Source: Rhodoferax sp.
GTDB taxonomy: Bacteria; Pseudomonadota; Gammaproteobacteria; Burkholderiales; Burkholderiaceae_C
Assembly (NCBI RefSeq): GCF_028715765.1
Contig: NZ_JAQURE010000032.1
Coordinates: 1 to 40,081, forward strand
Length of the DNA: 40,081 bases
Direction of reading: 5' to 3'
Position numbers and translations under genes: made by a program. Below, in pieces: positions 8,302 to 14,986 of the stretch. Numbering within the stretch: the first letter of the stretch is position 1; each line of letters starts with the position of its first letter. Below the pieces are notes generated by a model that saw nothing but the letters and a program-made list of their open reading frames with translations, was not told the DNA's origin and searched no databases.

Positions 8302-8445
8302 TTACTGACCCGCGTTTTTGGCGCTCTCAGCCATTTTGGACTTCACCGCCACATAGGCCCAACCCATGCCAACAACCATCATGATGATGCCCACGATGCT
8401 CATGACGCCGTAATCGGTAGAAAAAAGGTCTTGCAGTGCTTTCAT
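8302..8445 (-). CDS. DUF3149 single-span membrane microprotein
   Basis: A 47-residue peptide beginning MKALQDLFSTDYGVMSIVGI, with one membrane helix (MSIVGIIMMVVGMGWAYVAV) and a Lys-rich tail ending KNAGQ. The opening and length match DUF3149, a family of very small membrane proteins of unknown role in beta- and gammaproteobacteria. AAGGA sits 8 bases before the ATG. It stands alone between a predicted FNR-type promoter (8492-8533) and a GC hairpin with a T tract (8271-8293), so it is probably a one-gene transcript. Its high conservation relative to size suggests a subunit or regulator of a membrane complex; that is inference. Confidence 0.85.
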   Translation of the reverse strand: MKALQDLFSTDYGVMSIVGIIMMVVGMGWAYVAVKSKMAESAKNAGQ

Positions 8446-8491
8446 GATGAGATTCCTTGTAAGTGATAAAGCCAATAAAAAAACTGGCTGA

Positions 8492-8533
8492 ACTATGCAA
8501 CGCCACGGCACGCATAAAGCTGATAAATATCAA
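8492..8533 (-). promoter_or_regulatory. FNR/Anr-like box and -10 element of the DUF3149 gene
   Basis: On the minus strand TTGAT-ATTT-ATCAG (8533-8520) matches the FNR consensus at 9 of 10 half-site bases. CATAGT (8497-8492) follows after 22 bases as a -10 element, so the box centre is at -41.5 for a start at about 8485. The start codon follows 40 bases later with its own AAGGA. The flanking sequence is AT-rich. Confidence 0.55.
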
Positions 8534-8587
8534 ATTTTTTCAAAATAATTCAGCAAAGCGTGATGCACGATGGAACCTTAAAGCCAC

Positions 8588-9151
8588 TTACTTGACCACC
8601 ACCGCACCTTTGATACGGTAATAAAGGCCATAGGGGTCATCCGCCATGACAGAAAACTTGCCCTCTACCGCCACCGGCTCCAGCGTGTATTTGACGGTGT
8701 CTTTGCTGTAAACCTCAACCATGCTCTCGGGCCCACCGGGCGTGCAAAAAGCGCAGGTTAAGGGCACTGAGGTCAGCAAAAAATGCTTTTGTTTTTCACC
8801 CGGCTCCAGCGGCATCATGAAGCCTTGGATGCGCTGGGTTTTGTCATTGAGCGCCAGTTGCTCTGGGTTGTAGCGCGGTCTTGGACCCTTGGGACCGTCA
8901 CGCAGTTTGACATCGGTCAACAGCGTCCAGGGAAGCACATCGGCGCGTTGCGGCAGTGGTGCAAAAGGGCTGTTGGGGCTGTGCACGCCTGGGCCGCTGC
9001 CAGCGGCCAGCCCACCAGCAATGGGCGAGCTTAACTGGGCCAGGCTTGGCAGCGGCAGCACTGCAACACACACCACCGCGGACAAACCAAAAGCCATTGC
9101 GCCACGGCCAAGACGCGGTGCAAGCTGGGTGAAAACAGACAAAAGTGACAT
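8588..9151 (-). CDS. DUF3299 exported protein of the zinc (Zrg-like) locus
   Basis: The 187-residue protein starts with a signal peptide (MAFGLSAVVCVAVLPLPSLA). A linker rich in Gly, Ser and Pro follows, then the DUF3299 core: PWTLLTDVKL, RIQGFMMPLEPGEKQKHFLL, VPLTCAFCTPGGPESMVEV. The CAFC pair and conserved acidic residues could bind metal. DUF3299 proteins are found with the ZrgABCDE-type zinc uptake system and with Zur-linked ABC genes, matching this context. The ATG at 9151 is preferred; a TTG at 9172 is in frame. It is the last gene of the zur-led leftward operon, 34 bases after the Cys-rich gene. The periplasmic location is a prediction. Confidence 0.8.
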   Translation of the reverse strand: MSLLSVFTQLAPRLGRGAMAFGLSAVVCVAVLPLPSLAQLSSPIAGGLAAGSGPGVHSPNSPFAPLPQRADVLPWTLLTDVKLRDGPKGPRPRYNPEQLALNDKTQRIQGFMMPLEPGEKQKHFLLTSVPLTCAFCTPGGPESMVEVYSKDTVKYTLEPVAVEGKFSVMADDPYGLYYRIKGAVVVK

Positions 9152-9185
9152 AGGTTGCAGTTGAGAGTTCAAGAAATTCGTTATG

Positions 9186-9446
9186 TTAATGCTGGTGCTT
9201 CATGCCGCAAAACTTGCCAATGGCAACACCCTTGCATTCCAGCTGCAATTGTTTCTCGCAGACCTCATCAGCTTTGCCTGCCTCCAGGCACTTGGCGGCG
9301 TTTTCATGCGCCACGGCCATGACCCGGTGACGGGCAATGTCCTCTTTGGCAGCCTGATCAAGCTCCGCCGCATGTGCTACTGAAAAAATAGCTACTGATG
9401 CAATACCTATAAGGGTTAGAGTCCAATTCTTCATATGAATTTTCAT
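9186..9446 (-). CDS. Small exported Cys-rich protein in the zinc operon
   Basis: The 86-residue precursor has a signal peptide (LIGIASVAIFSVAHAA). The mature part, of about 60 residues, holds four cysteines (KCLEAGKADEVC, LECKG, KFCGM) and a C-terminal HQH. AAGGAAAG lies upstream of the ATG at 9446; a second ATG at 9434 is also possible. It starts 5 bases after the permease stop, so it is almost certainly co-translated with that ABC transporter. I recognise no named family. The Cys/His content suggests either two disulfides or metal binding, and a helper role in periplasmic zinc delivery would fit. Part of the signal peptide is encoded by a dispersed repeat copy. Confidence 0.75.
   Translation of the reverse strand: MKIHMKNWTLTLIGIASVAIFSVAHAAELDQAAKEDIARHRVMAVAHENAAKCLEAGKADEVCEKQLQLECKGVAIGKFCGMKHQH
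9388..9421 (+). repeat. Dispersed palindromic repeat, copy 3 (inside Cys-rich protein signal peptide)
   Basis: Plus strand reads ATAGCTACTGATGCAAT then ACCTATAAGGGTTAGAG, a diverged copy. On the coding strand it gives LTLIGIASVAI of the signal peptide. Confidence 0.7.
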
Positions 9447-9451
9447 AGCAA

Positions 9452-10654
9452 TCACTTTCCTTGTAAAAGAGCCAACACACTCACACGATACGCCGCCAGC
9501 GTCGGCAAAATAGCCGCCACCAGCGACACCCCCAGTGCCACAGCGGGCACCACCCAAAGCTCAGTTGGCCAGGCCATGCCGCCGATGAGCAACGAGTTGT
9601 CCAGTTGCAGCAACCAGGCCAAACCAGCTGCCATGCCCTGCCCGGCCAGCACGCCCAGCACAGCCGCCAATGCACCCAGCCACAGGGCTTCGAGCAACAA
9701 CAGTGCGGCCACTTTGCGCGGCGGCGCGCCCAACATGCGCAACAGCGCCAAGTCACCCCGGCGCTCGCGCACCGCACTCCACAGCGCAATGAACACGCTC
9801 AAGCCCGCTGTGAGCAGCAGCACCCCAGCAAAGGCGCGCAACACATCGGTGCCCAGACCCAGCATGCTCAGTAGCCGGGTGATTTCCAGGGCTGGGGCGG
9901 CGGCCTGCATCTCGGTGCTGGTGTTCACAAAACGCGGAAAACTCACCGCCGCCAAGGGCGAGGTGTAGGTGATCAAGGCCATGGTGAGCTCGCGTTCGTC
10001 CATCATGATCTGGCGATCTTCGTCGTCCACGGCGGTGTAGTCTTCATGCACCTTCCAGACCGAGGCGGTGTCGGTCAAGATCAAGCGGTCAAGCACGCTG
10101 CCACTGGGCGCGAGGATGCCCACCACGGTGTAGGTGCTGTCACCGTGCACATGCCCGCCTTCGCCCAGGCCATGTGTGCCAACAAAGGTCTGCCCCAAGG
10201 CCAGCCCCAGTTTGCGCGCCACGGTAGCCCCCAGCACCACCTGCATTGGCTGCGTCCACAGCTGCCCCTGCGCCAGCTTGGCCTGGTAATGGCTGATGTA
10301 GTAGTGCGAGGTGCCCACAATGCGAAAGCTGCGCAAACTGTCGCCCAGGCTGATCGGAATCAGTTGAGCCACCATCGGGTGCTTTTGAAGTGCTTGTACA
10401 GCTTTCAGGGGCACGTTGCCCGGGGGCACATCAATGTGGAACACGCCCGACAAAATCAGCTGCATCGGGCTACCCTTGGCGCCCACCACCACGTCAATGC
10501 CTTGCAGGTCGCGCTCAAAGGCTTTGTTGAGTTGGTTGGAGACCAGCAGCAAGAAGGTGATGGAGGCCAGCCCCAGGCTGAGCAGCAGCAGGTTCAGTGC
10601 CGCACCCAAAGGGCGCGACCAGAGGTAGGTCCAGGCCAGCGAGATCGTCTTCAT
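9452..10654 (-). CDS. FtsX-like ABC transporter permease (zinc locus, ZrgB-like)
   Basis: The 400-residue inner-membrane protein has the MacB/FtsX permease fold. One helix near the N-terminus (ALNLLLLSLGLASITFLLLV) is followed by a large periplasmic domain (residues about 45-270, with GIDVVVGAKGSPMQLILSG and HGLGEGGHVHGDSTYT). Three C-terminal helices follow (LLTAGLSVFIALW, LLLLEALWLGALAAVLGVL, VVPAVALGVSLVAAILPTLAAY). It pairs with the ATPase gene 100 bases upstream; a dispersed repeat fills that gap. Its placement after zur and before DUF3299 matches Zrg-type zinc systems. FtsX-type transporters often do mechanical or export work, so direct zinc import is not proven. Confidence 0.87.
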   Translation of the reverse strand: MKTISLAWTYLWSRPLGAALNLLLLSLGLASITFLLLVSNQLNKAFERDLQGIDVVVGAKGSPMQLILSGVFHIDVPPGNVPLKAVQALQKHPMVAQLIPISLGDSLRSFRIVGTSHYYISHYQAKLAQGQLWTQPMQVVLGATVARKLGLALGQTFVGTHGLGEGGHVHGDSTYTVVGILAPSGSVLDRLILTDTASVWKVHEDYTAVDDEDRQIMMDERELTMALITYTSPLAAVSFPRFVNTSTEMQAAAPALEITRLLSMLGLGTDVLRAFAGVLLLTAGLSVFIALWSAVRERRGDLALLRMLGAPPRKVAALLLLEALWLGALAAVLGVLAGQGMAAGLAWLLQLDNSLLIGGMAWPTELWVVPAVALGVSLVAAILPTLAAYRVSVLALLQGK

Positions 10655-10680
10655 GAAGTGTGCCTAACGTGTTTATTTTG

Positions 10681-10720
10681 ATAGCTACTCACGCAATATC
10701 CATAAGGTCTAGAGGCCTAT
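10681..10720 (+). repeat. Dispersed palindromic repeat, copy 4 (between ABC ATPase and permease)
   Basis: ATAGCTACTCACGCAATAT then CCATAAGGTCTAGAGGCCTA. It fills the 100-base gap between the two ABC genes of the zinc operon. Confidence 0.8.
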
Positions 10721-10754
10721 TTTGCTTAAAAAAATTCGCAAGCCGGGTGGCGTG

Positions 10755-11423
10755 TCAAGCGGGCACTGGCTGGGTTGGGCGCACAAAGTTGACCTGCTGC
10801 ACCACCAGCCCCGCCGGCATGAGCGCGGCCACCCGCGCGTCATGGGTGGCAATCACCAGCGTGGCTTGGTGTTGCTGCGCGGTGGCCAGCAGCAGCTGTA
10901 CGGCGTCAGTGGCGGCCTCGTCGTCCAGGCTGGCAGTGGGCTCGTCGGCCAGAATGACTTGGGGCTTGAGCAGCACAGCGCGCGCCAAGGCCACCCGCTG
11001 GGCTTGGCCACCCGAGAGTTGTGCGGGTTTGCGCTGCGCAAGCTCGGTCACGCCCAGCGCTGACAACGCTTGGGCAATGGCGGATGCATCTTGCGCCCGG
11101 CCTGCCGCCCACTGCGCGGCTTGCAGGTTTTGCGCCACGGTCAATGCAGCACTCAAATGCAATTTTTGCGGTAAAAAGCCGATAGCGCCCGCCCGCCATG
11201 CGTCAGAAGCTACTGAATTCAGAGCATTCAAATCTTGTCCAGCCACCACCAGCTGACCTGCCGCTGGCCGCACCAACCCAGCCACCAGCGCCAACCAAGT
11301 GGATTTGCCGCAGCCCGAAGCACCTTTGAGCAACAGCACCGCGCCTTGCGGCACATCCACATCCGGGAAGTGAATCGTGGCGCTGTGGGGGTAGGCAAAC
11401 GTGAGGGCGTGGGTGCGGATCAT
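10755..11423 (-). CDS. ABC transporter ATP-binding protein (zinc locus, ZrgC-like)
   Basis: The 222-residue cytoplasmic ATPase shows Walker A GASGCGKST, the Q-loop FLPQ, signature LSGGQAQRVALARAVL, Walker B VILADEPTASLD and the switch His in IATHDARVA. It is of the LolD/MacB class that partners with FtsX-like permeases such as the next gene. Its ATG overlaps the zur stop by 4 bases (11420-11423), so it is translationally coupled to the regulator. Residues about 68-82 (ALNSVASDAWRAG) may derive from a degenerate dispersed repeat. Role: powering the zinc-linked permease. Confidence 0.88.
   Translation of the reverse strand: MIRTHALTFAYPHSATIHFPDVDVPQGAVLLLKGASGCGKSTWLALVAGLVRPAAGQLVVAGQDLNALNSVASDAWRAGAIGFLPQKLHLSAALTVAQNLQAAQWAAGRAQDASAIAQALSALGVTELAQRKPAQLSGGQAQRVALARAVLLKPQVILADEPTASLDDEAATDAVQLLLATAQQHQATLVIATHDARVAALMPAGLVVQQVNFVRPTQPVPA
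11178..11220 (-). repeat. Possible degenerate repeat copy (inside ABC ATPase gene)
   Basis: Minus strand reads GAATTCAGTAGCTTCTGACGC and ends GGGCGCTATCGGC. It aligns with copy 2, including the GAATTCAG flank, but the centre differs. It encodes NSVASDAWRAGAIG, close to normal family sequence, so it may be chance. Confidence 0.3.
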
Positions 11424-11998
11424 GCGGATGCCTTTGATGTGCGGCGTGGGGCAGTCGTGTTTGCTGGCGCCTGTGCGAGTGCTGCATTTGCCTCAGGTGA
11501 CACCGCTGAGGCACAGTCTGCACACACGCCGCGCACGGCCAAATCCAGGCTCAGCCCCTGGTAGCCCAACGCTTGCAGGGCTTGCAAGGCGCTTTGCGCA
11601 GCTACTTCCAGATCCAGTGCATTGCCTTGCAGCGTGCCCAGCAGCGGACTGTCGCGGTGGCAGCTTTGGCACTCAAAGTGCGGCAGCGCGTGCACGCTGG
11701 CGGGCATGGCCTGGTAGCGGCGCACGCGCTGCGCGTCCACCCGGCACAGCAGCAAGCCCACTTGCGTCAGGCGGTCAATCAGGCGGTAAAGGGTGACACG
11801 GTCAAGTGCCGCACCTTCAGCGCCCGCCACATCACCGGCTTGCAGCGCGGTTTGCAACTGGGCATGGGTGTAACTGGTGTCAGGGTGCGCCAGCAGCCAG
11901 CCCAGCACAAGCCGCGCCGCCGACGTGCAACGCAGTCCGTGAGCGGACAACAAGACATCCATCGGGTCAGATGATTTGGCGCGGGTTGGGGTGGGCAT
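11420..11998 (-). CDS. zur: Fur-family zinc uptake regulator (Zur)
   Basis: The 192-residue Fur-family repressor has a winged-helix domain with recognition helix DRVTLYRLIDRLTQVGLL (residues about 66-83). The dimerisation domain carries two CxxC pairs, HFECQSCH (Cys110, Cys113) and GVCADC (Cys159, Cys162), which form the structural zinc site of the family. The Zur assignment rests on position: it leads a zinc ABC operon and diverges from znuCBA, with two dyad boxes between. About 30 residues after the last CxxC form an Ala/Pro/Thr-rich tail not usual for the family. With zinc bound it should repress both arms and itself. Confidence 0.9.
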   Translation of the reverse strand: MPTPTRAKSSDPMDVLLSAHGLRCTSAARLVLGWLLAHPDTSYTHAQLQTALQAGDVAGAEGAALDRVTLYRLIDRLTQVGLLLCRVDAQRVRRYQAMPASVHALPHFECQSCHRDSPLLGTLQGNALDLEVAAQSALQALQALGYQGLSLDLAVRGVCADCASAVSPEANAALAQAPANTTAPRRTSKASA

Positions 11999-12036
11999 GG
12001 TGGTTTAACAAAACAAAAAATCAGGTGGCACAACTG

Positions 12037-12059
12037 TTATTGCAACTGAGTTGCGATAA
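12037..12059. promoter_or_regulatory. Zur-box-like dyad 1
   Basis: Arms TTATTGCAACT and AGTTGCGATAA flank one central G (12048): 10 of 11 pairs match. It lies in the zur/znu divergent region. A possible rightward promoter, TTGCAA (12040-12045), 16 bases, TATACC (12062-12067), overlaps it, so bound repressor would block transcription. Confidence 0.8.
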
Positions 12060-12062
12060 ACT

Positions 12063-12085
12063 ATACCGCAATTCAGTTGCATTAT
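12063..12085. promoter_or_regulatory. Zur-box-like dyad 2
   Basis: Arms ATACCGCAATT and AGTTGCATTAT flank a central C (12074): 8 of 11 pairs match, and the GCAAnT core is shared with dyad 1. The two centres are 26 bp apart. A leftward -10-like TATAGT lies at 12065-12060, between the dyads, so both operons could be controlled together. Confidence 0.65.
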
Positions 12086-12116
12086 TGCACCAACATCCCC
12101 CTTTCCACACATTTCC

Positions 12117-12353
12117 ATGACCCCATCCACACCGGCCGCGCCAGCGCCTTCAAACGCCATGCAAGCGCACACTGCACACCGCCATGCGCCTGATCACCCC
12201 GCTTTTTTGACCACCCCGCATCATGACAACGCAGACCTTGGCCGCAGCGTGCTGGCTTGGCCCGCCTGGCTGCGGGTGGCCAGCGTGCTGCCCGTGGTGC
12301 TGGTGCTGTGGTTGGCGGTGTGGTGGGCAAATGGTGGAGTTGCGCTGTGGTAG
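12117..12353 (+). CDS. His-rich single-span membrane peptide leading the znuCBA operon
   Basis: A 78-residue open frame between the Zur boxes and znuC. The N-terminal half holds six histidines at 18, 21, 23, 27, 35 and 36 (AHTAHRHAPDH, PHH). One hydrophobic helix follows (WLRVASVLPVVLVLWLAVWW), and the end is short (ANGGVALW). Its stop overlaps the znuC GTG by 7 bases, and the znuC ribosome site lies inside it. No strong ribosome site precedes the ATG at 12117; an ATG at 12159 is also possible. I recognise no family. The His cluster and coupling to znuC suggest metal handling at the inner membrane; it could instead be only a translated leader. Confidence 0.6.
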   Translation: MTPSTPAAPAPSNAMQAHTAHRHAPDHPAFLTTPHHDNADLGRSVLAWPAWLRVASVLPVVLVLWLAVWWANGGVALW

Positions 12354-13084
12354 CGGTGGACAACCTGACGGTCAGCTACCGCCAACACCCTGCCCTGCAC
12401 CACATCAGCGGCCAGTTTGTGGCTGGCGCGCTGACCGCCGTGATGGGGCCCAATGGCTCGGGCAAAAGCACACTGCTCAAAAGCATCATGGGGCTGCTCA
12501 AGCCCGCCGGGGGGCAGGTGCGCACTGACACACCCCGCGCACGCATCGCTTACTTGCCGCAAATGACCGAGATCGACCGCAGTTTTCCGCTGCAAGTGCG
12601 CGACTGCGTGCTGCTGGGTGCCTGGGGCAGCGTGGGCGTCATGGGGGGCATCAGCCGCAGCCTGCAAGCCCGTGCCGATGCCGCCATCCACACCGTGGGG
12701 CTGGCGGGCTTTGAGCGCCGGGCGGTGGGGTCGCTCTCGAGCGGGCAATTTCAGCGCGTGCTGTTTGCCCGCCTGCTGCTGCAAGACGCGCAACTGATCT
12801 TGCTCGACGAGCCGTTTAACGCCATGGATGCGCGCACCACTGCTGCATTGCTGGACTTGATTCACCAATGGAAGGCCGAAGGCCGCACCGTGATTGCCGT
12901 GCTGCATGACGACGCGCAAGTACATGCCCACTTTGACCAAACCGTGCTGCTGGCACGTGAGCTGGTGGCCTGGGGGCCGACCGCACAAGTGTTGACAGAA
13001 CCGAATGTGCAGCGCGCCCGTGCCCTGGCCGAGGCTTGGGACGACACGGCTGACATTTGCCACAACGACGAGGTGCTGGCATGA
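12347..13084 (+). CDS. znuC: Zinc ABC transporter ATP-binding protein
   Basis: The 245-residue ATPase of the cluster 9 metal importers shows Walker A GPNGSGKST, Q-loop YLPQM, signature LSSGQFQRVLFARLL, Walker B LILLDEPFNAMD and switch His in LHDDAQV. The GTG at 12347 is preferred because GGTGGAG lies 7 bases before it and the domain starts at once (VAVDNLTVSY). An in-frame ATG at 12257 would add about 30 residues of junk overlapping the upstream peptide. It works with znuB, whose ATG overlaps its stop. The usual LSGGQ reads LSSGQ, a tolerated variant. Confidence 0.92.
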   Translation: MVAVDNLTVSYRQHPALHHISGQFVAGALTAVMGPNGSGKSTLLKSIMGLLKPAGGQVRTDTPRARIAYLPQMTEIDRSFPLQVRDCVLLGAWGSVGVMGGISRSLQARADAAIHTVGLAGFERRAVGSLSSGQFQRVLFARLLLQDAQLILLDEPFNAMDARTTAALLDLIHQWKAEGRTVIAVLHDDAQVHAHFDQTVLLARELVAWGPTAQVLTEPNVQRARALAEAWDDTADICHNDEVLA

Positions 13085-13977
13085 CCGAACTGTGGCAGTT
13101 TGCATGGGATGCGTTGGTGGCCCCCTTTGCCGAATTCGCTTTCATGCGCCGCGCGCTGGTGGCCACGCTGGCGCTGGCCGTCAGTGCCGCGCCACTGGGG
13201 GTGTTTTTGACGCTGCGGCGCATGAGTCTGCTGGGCGATGCGCTGACCCATGCGGTGCTGCCCGGGGTGGCAGTGGGCTTCATGCTGTTTGGTTTGTCGC
13301 TGCCAGCCATGGCGCTTGGCGGGGTGGTGGCAGGGTTGCTGGTGGCGGCGGTTGCGGGCGTGGTCAGCCGCGCCACGGCACTCAAAGAAGATGCCAGCCT
13401 GGCCGCCATGTACTTGCTGGCACTGGCCGTGGGTGTGATGCTGATCTCGCGCCAGGGTAGCCAGCTGGATTTGCTGCACATCTTGTTTGGCAGCGCACTC
13501 GGGGTGGATGAGCCCGGTTTGCTGTTGGTGGCTGGGGTGGCCAGCGTCAGCCTGCTGACACTGGCTGCTTTTTACCGAGGCTTTGTGCTGGAAAGCTTTG
13601 ACCCTTTGTTTTTGGCGGCCGCTTCCGCCTCCAAGGGCAGCCGCCCGTGGGTGTGGCAGCAACTGTTTTTGATGCTGGTGGTCGTGAACTTGGTGGCGGG
13701 GTTTCAAACCCTGGGCACGTTGATGGCGGTCGGCTTGATGATGCTGCCCGCGGTTTCCGCCCGGCTGTGGCATGAAAGCTTGCCCGCACAACTGCTCAAC
13801 GCCAGCGCGCAAGCGGCTATCGCTGGCGTGGCCGGCCTGCTGATTTCGTACCACCAAGACACTCCGAGCGGTCCGACCATCATTGGCTGCGCCGGTGTGC
13901 TGTATGTGCTTTCGCTGCTGGTATCGCCCGGTGGCTGGTTGCCGCAACTCTTGAAACGCCCCCACCGGGTGGCTTAG
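13081..13977 (+). CDS. znuB: Zinc ABC transporter permease
   Basis: The 298-residue inner-membrane protein has about eight helices and the ABC-3 family pattern: FLTLRRMSLLGDALTHAVLPGVAVGFML, DASLAAMYLLALAVGVMLIS, LDLLHILFGSALGV and GTLMAVGLMMLPAVSARLW. ABC-3 permeases move zinc, manganese or iron; zinc is inferred from the adjacent Zur and the dyad boxes. Its ATG at 13081 overlaps the znuC stop as ATGA. An in-frame codon at 13057 lies inside znuC and is less likely. Confidence 0.92.
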   Translation: MTELWQFAWDALVAPFAEFAFMRRALVATLALAVSAAPLGVFLTLRRMSLLGDALTHAVLPGVAVGFMLFGLSLPAMALGGVVAGLLVAAVAGVVSRATALKEDASLAAMYLLALAVGVMLISRQGSQLDLLHILFGSALGVDEPGLLLVAGVASVSLLTLAAFYRGFVLESFDPLFLAAASASKGSRPWVWQQLFLMLVVVNLVAGFQTLGTLMAVGLMMLPAVSARLWHESLPAQLLNASAQAAIAGVAGLLISYHQDTPSGPTIIGCAGVLYVLSLLVSPGGWLPQLLKRPHRVA

Positions 13978-14003
13978 TTTTTTAACTCCAAAAAAGGAAA
14001 CGC

Positions 14004-14915
14004 ATGAAACGCAACACCCTCAAACTGTTTGCTTTGTCTGCACTGACTGCCGGTGGCTGGTTCACAACCCAAGCCAACGCGGCCGAGCCCATGCCCGTGG
14101 TGGCCTCGTTCAGCATTTTGGGCGACCTGGTGAAAGTGGTGGGCGGCGAGCGGGTCAAGGTCACCCTGCTTGCCGGGCCGAATGCCGATGCACACGAATT
14201 TGCCCCCAGCCCAGCGGATGCCAAAACCGTGCTGGGTGCGCGCGCCTTTGTGGTCAATGGCCTGAGCTTTGAACCCTGGGCACAAAAGCTGGCCAAATCA
14301 GCGGGCTACCAGGGTGAGACCGTGGTGGCTTCCAAGGGCGTGAAGCCGCGCCAGATGGCGACCGAACCCGGCCATGGCCACGCTGAAACCGACCCCCATG
14401 CCTGGCAAAACCCGCTCAACGTGGTGCAGTACGTAGCCAACATTGCTGCCGGTCTGGCCAAAGCCGACCCCAGCGGTGCCGCCACTTACCAAGCCAATGC
14501 AGCAGCGTATGCCAAGCAGCTTCAAGACTTTGACGCCCAAGCCAAAGCCCAGTTGGATGCGATTGCGCCGACCCAGCGCAAAGTCATTACCTCACACGAC
14601 GCGTTTGGCTACCTAGCAGCGCGTTACGGCATCACCATGCTGGCCCCAGAGGGCGTGAACACCGACAGCGAGCCTAGCGCCAAACATGTGGCTGAACTCA
14701 TCCGCCAGATCAAACGCGAAAAGATCAAAGCGGTGTTTGTGGAGAACATGAGCAACCCGAAACTCATCACGCAACTCAGCCAAGACGCGGGTGTGAGCGT
14801 GGGTGCCACACTGTATTCAGACGCGCTGTCAGCACCCGGTGGCGTGGCCGACACTTACCTCAAAATGATGCACCACAATGTGACGCAATTGGCAGCTGGT
14901 ATGCGCAAAAACTAA
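14004..14915 (+). CDS. znuA: Periplasmic zinc-binding protein
   Basis: The 303-residue cluster A-I solute-binding protein has a signal peptide ending TQANA. Likely metal ligands are His64 (DAHEF), His132 (DPHAWQNP), His198 (SHDAFGY) and Asp273 (YSDALS). A short His loop, GHGHAETDPH (residues 123-132), stands in for the long His-rich loop of many ZnuA proteins. AAAAAAGGAAAC precedes the ATG, 26 bases after znuB. It captures zinc in the periplasm and hands it to ZnuBC. Cluster A-I also includes manganese binders; the Zur context favours zinc. Confidence 0.92.
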   Translation: MKRNTLKLFALSALTAGGWFTTQANAAEPMPVVASFSILGDLVKVVGGERVKVTLLAGPNADAHEFAPSPADAKTVLGARAFVVNGLSFEPWAQKLAKSAGYQGETVVASKGVKPRQMATEPGHGHAETDPHAWQNPLNVVQYVANIAAGLAKADPSGAATYQANAAAYAKQLQDFDAQAKAQLDAIAPTQRKVITSHDAFGYLAARYGITMLAPEGVNTDSEPSAKHVAELIRQIKREKIKAVFVENMSNPKLITQLSQDAGVSVGATLYSDALSAPGGVADTYLKMMHHNVTQLAAGMRKN

Positions 14916-14936
14916 GCATATTTGCTCTGTTTATAA

Positions 14937-14973
14937 GAGCAACTTACGCTTATTCCATAAGCGCTAGAGGCAT
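14937..14973 (+). repeat. Dispersed palindromic repeat, copy 5 (between znuA and HDOD gene)
   Basis: ACTTACGCTTATTCCATAAG then CGCTAGAGGCAT. The left end is altered. A second stem, TTGCTCT/AGAGCAA, begins just before it (about 14921-14942). Together they could terminate both convergent genes. Confidence 0.8.
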
Positions 14974-14986
14974 AAAAAGCTTACAA

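Noticed and set aside
12257..12346. Upstream in-frame extension of znuC from ATG 12257.
   Set aside because: The extra residues have no family match and overlap the His-rich peptide; the GTG at 12347 has a ribosome site and begins the ATPase domain.
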